A program made the translations under genes and the position numbers. Shown here piece by piece: positions 61,985 through 64,000 of a stretch of 64,000 nucleotides of DNA. Position 1 is the stretch's first letter; every line of letters begins with the position of its first letter. Source of the DNA: UBA10908 sp964608965 (GTDB lineage: Bacteria; Bacillota; Clostridia; Peptostreptococcales; Anaerovoracaceae). The notes under the pieces are model-generated. The model was not told the DNA's origin and did not search any database. It saw nothing but the letters and a program-made list of their open reading frames with translations. The stretch covers positions 1 to 64,000 of the forward strand of contig CAZSPZ010000005.1 of the NCBI GenBank assembly GCA_964608965.1. The letters are read 5' to 3'.

Positions 61985-62196
61985 TGCGGAGCAAGTCAGG
62001 CAGCACTTTTGTAGAGGCAGCGATGATTTTTCCGGTTTTGATATTGATCATCGCCGGCATGATCAGCGGCGCTTTGACAATGTACGAAGAAGTGAAAGGC
62101 GACAGTTTGCTGCATCGCAGTGCGGTATTATCTCAAAGCAATGTTGCCGGGGCGGACATTTGCTTGATCATGCGAGCTGAATGGGTTTTGAAATGA
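61984..62196 (+). CDS. TadE-like minor pilin/pseudopilin, small
   Basis: 70 residues: MRSKSGSTFVEAAMIFPVLI has the TadE hallmark of a short basic leader, a glycine, then a helix with FVEAA and a proline-containing core, followed by a short periplasmic tail. The downstream part of usual TadE proteins (over 100 residues) is missing. ATG 61984 overlaps the pilin stop; its own stop overlaps the next gene by ATGA. Confidence 0.75.
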   Translation: MRSKSGSTFVEAAMIFPVLILIIAGMISGALTMYEEVKGDSLLHRSAVLSQSNVAGADICLIMRAEWVLK

Positions 62197-63605
62197 ATAA
62201 ATCCGGTTTTACATCGCTTTATATTGTTATCATCCTGACTTCGCTGATTTTTTTTGTGCTCGTTGTGATCGAAGCTGCCGCAGGCTATGCCGTAGGAAGT
62301 GTCGCAGAAAATTTATGCATGGTTTCCGGAGAGTCCGTATTGTCCGAATATCAGATAAACCTTTGGAAAAAATACGGTGTGTTCGCCCTGAAATCTTCCG
62401 ATGAAAAGTTGACCGAAATGAGCAGGTTTTACATCAGCGAAAGTCTGAAATCAGACGGAAACAACCTTCTCTCCGCCGAATTATTGTCTTGCGATGCGAC
62501 GAGCGAAAAATATCCCGCTCTGGACACGGAAGCGTTTTCGGCGCAAATCAGGGAGATGGCACTATTGATTGTTGCAGAAAAGGTCATGAACGGGCAGGAG
62601 TTGTCAGATTCTTACGATAAGACGGTCGACACATTCGAATCGATTGAACCCATGAAAGATACATCACTGGAGGACCTGCAACGACTGACTGCAGTATCAA
62701 TCCCCGGCGAAAGCACGGAAAACGAAGAAGAACAGGAAGAGGGCTCCCAAGTTAAAGAACAGGCGGAAAGTCTGCTTCGACGATACCGCAGCATTGAACA
62801 GGAAGAGAGTGCCGGGTCGTCTTTGAACAGAGCTGTCACAGACGCTGCAATCAAAGCGAATCTCCCTTCTGCGTTAATGCAGATTCCACAGACAAGGACG
62901 CTGCTTTTTAAAAGAATAGCAATCGATGTGATGAAATTGCCCGAAAATGAATACATCATCGATCGATGCTCTTTTGCAACAGCGCAGCGGAAGAATACAT
63001 TTTTAGCATTGGAAGTCGAGTATATTCTGTATGGCAGGTTCTCGGACAGGGAAAATGAGAAAGAAATAAAAAAGAGCCTGTTCTGGCTCCGCAGTGCTTT
63101 CAATGTTTCTTACATCTATTCTGACCGCAATAAGCTTGCGGAAGTGAACGCAATGGCAGCTTCTGTATTCTCCATGATTCCGCTTCCGCTTGCCGTGTTT
63201 ATGATTGCCTCGATATGGGCGGGCGTGGAGGCGCAGCATGACGTCAAGCTTTTGATGGCAGGAGATAACGTTCCTTTTATTAAGGGGGAAAGCGATTGGT
63301 ATTACAGTTTGACGGGATCCGTGAGCGGCGAGAGCGTTCCTTTAAAAACTTCGAGTTCGGAGTCGGGTAATTATGATGATTATCTTCGCTTGTTTCTCCT
63401 TACCTCCGCCAGAGAAGAAAAGTTAATCAGGCTCATGGATGTCATGCAACTCAACATTGCCAATATCGAAGGAGACGCTTTCAGTTTTCGGGATTACGCC
63501 TATGGTTTTTCTTTGTGCGCGGTATTTCAAAAGAAAATGCACCTTCCGGGAAACAGATTTCAACCTGACAGAAACGGCACTGTCAAGCAAGAACATGCAT
63601 ATTAA
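62193..63605 (+). CDS. DUF5702-type Tad-locus protein
   Basis: A 470-residue protein anchored by one N-terminal helix right after a basic start (MNKSGFTSLYIVIILTSLIFF seen as FTSLYIVIILTSL), pilin-like in layout. The outer part has SVLSEYQINLWKKYGVFAL, an acidic Glu/Gln-rich linker near 170-190, LALEVEYILYGRFSDREN and AEVNAMAASVFSMIPLP with a second hydrophobic stretch (about 325-350). These segments recall DUF5702, found in clostridial Tad loci. The role is unknown, perhaps a pseudopilin or assembly factor. The start is ATG 62193, overlapping the TadE-like stop. Confidence 0.75.
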   Translation: MNKSGFTSLYIVIILTSLIFFVLVVIEAAAGYAVGSVAENLCMVSGESVLSEYQINLWKKYGVFALKSSDEKLTEMSRFYISESLKSDGNNLLSAELLSCDATSEKYPALDTEAFSAQIREMALLIVAEKVMNGQELSDSYDKTVDTFESIEPMKDTSLEDLQRLTAVSIPGESTENEEEQEEGSQVKEQAESLLRRYRSIEQEESAGSSLNRAVTDAAIKANLPSALMQIPQTRTLLFKRIAIDVMKLPENEYIIDRCSFATAQRKNTFLALEVEYILYGRFSDRENEKEIKKSLFWLRSAFNVSYIYSDRNKLAEVNAMAASVFSMIPLPLAVFMIASIWAGVEAQHDVKLLMAGDNVPFIKGESDWYYSLTGSVSGESVPLKTSSSESGNYDDYLRLFLLTSAREEKLIRLMDVMQLNIANIEGDAFSFRDYAYGFSLCAVFQKKMHLPGNRFQPDRNGTVKQEHAY

Positions 63606-64000
63606 AAGAAAAAACGGCTCTCTGATTGTCGATGCCGCCTGTTGCATGCCGGTATTTATTATAGGCATTTGCATGCTGCTTTTTCTGATTGCACAAGCGG
63701 GCATAGAGGAAACAATGCAATATGCTCTGACACAAAGTGCCAGGTCCTGCGCAAGAACTTATGCAGTCGCTTCAGATGAAGAGATAAAAATACCGGCTGC
63801 AGCGGCAACTTATAAAGTGCAATGGGAAAGCATACTTCTCTCAGAGTGGGGCGGCGAGCATCCTGACGTAAAAATTACAGAGCTTTCTTTTGAAAACAAT
63901 ACGATTTTGCCGGAGGGAAACATTTCCATTGACCATGTTGTCTATGCATCCGGTGAAGTGCTCACGTTTCTTCCTTTCCCCGAATATTTCACACTTGACC
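63595..64000 (+). CDS. TadE/pseudopilin-like protein, 3' end beyond window
   Basis: At least 135 residues. It starts MHIKRKNGSLIVDAACCMPV, a basic leader, glycine and hydrophobic helix (about 10-34) typical of TadE-type proteins, here with DAACC where TadE has VEAA. An exported alpha/beta region follows (EETMQYALTQSARSCARTYA, then a strand-rich part). It overlaps the DUF5702 gene by 11 bases, so it continues the tad operon. The frame is open at the right edge. Confidence 0.72.
   Translation, partial: MHIKRKNGSLIVDAACCMPVFIIGICMLLFLIAQAGIEETMQYALTQSARSCARTYAVASDEEIKIPAAAATYKVQWESILLSEWGGEHPDVKITELSFENNTILPEGNISIDHVVYASGEVLTFLPFPEYFTLD

Noticed and set aside
1..64000. CRISPR arrays, insertion sequences, prophage or integrative elements
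   Set aside because: No regularly spaced repeats, transposase, integrase or phage genes were found on either strand; the single tRNA at the edge has no adjacent integrase or duplicated tRNA end.

Overview
The window is chromosomal DNA of an anaerobic, low-to-mid G+C Gram-positive bacterium of the class Clostridia. The evidence is the gene order and content: hrcA-grpE-dnaK-dnaJ-prmA, mtaB-HIT-rpsU, phoH-ybeY-cdd-era-recO-DUF4342-glyQS-ppdK, a PrpC/PASTA-kinase pair, QueH, a single-chain GlyRS, strong GGAGG ribosome binding sites and a butyrate-type acyl-CoA operon. A butyrate-forming, amino-acid-using family such as Anaerovoracaceae would fit, but the family is a guess. A 10-base N run inside ppdK shows that this is a scaffolded draft assembly.

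Layout. 1-5.5 kb: the end of a tRNA-Phe, a saccharopine-dehydrogenase-like enzyme, an ABC exporter, a GNAT acetyltransferase, thymidine kinase and a YhcC-type radical SAM protein. 5.5-15.8 kb: a long co-directional housekeeping run queH-priA-def-fmt-(zinc peptidase)-rsmB-prpC-prkC-rsgA-rpe with mostly overlapping or very close ends. 15.9-22.9 kb: an accessory island with two paralogous glycerol-kinase-like FGGY kinases, an AraC regulator, a PhnW-like class V aminotransferase and a divergent APC permease. 23-26.6 kb: a zinc alcohol dehydrogenase divergent from an acetamidase/formamidase and a UxaE-type epimerase. 26.7-32 kb: rpsT, lepA-hemW-glpK and a solo cNMP-binding-fold protein. 32-37.7 kb: the CIRCE-controlled heat-shock operon and prmA. 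37.8-41.2 kb: ctfAB, hbd, crt and a small monooxygenase on the minus strand. 41.3-43.9 kb: ogt-mtaB-HIT and rpsU. 43.9-46.6 kb: a split sigma-54 activator divergent from an opine-dehydrogenase-family gene with a clear sigma-54 promoter. 46.7-55 kb: phoH to ppdK. 55.2-57.3 kb: a YtrA-type GntR regulator with its ABC exporter. 57.4-64 kb: a Tad/Flp pilus locus running off the right edge.

The most interesting parts are these. (1) The 15.9-22.9 kb island can be read as import, phosphorylation and transamination of an amino alcohol: both kinases lack the arginine that contacts glycerol in GlpK, and they sit with an aminotransferase whose relatives act on aminoethylphosphonate. (2) A probable L-galactonate/tagaturonate/fructuronate module at 23-26.5 kb includes a gene that seems to start at a non-standard codon. 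(3) The sigma-54 control region at 45.3-45.45 kb has two palindromes, and its likely activator has a frame break just before the DNA-binding domain. No CRISPR array, insertion sequence, prophage or rRNA gene was seen. No gene-free stretch exceeds 300 bases; the longest, 21016-21314 and 45281-45538, are described as regulatory regions.
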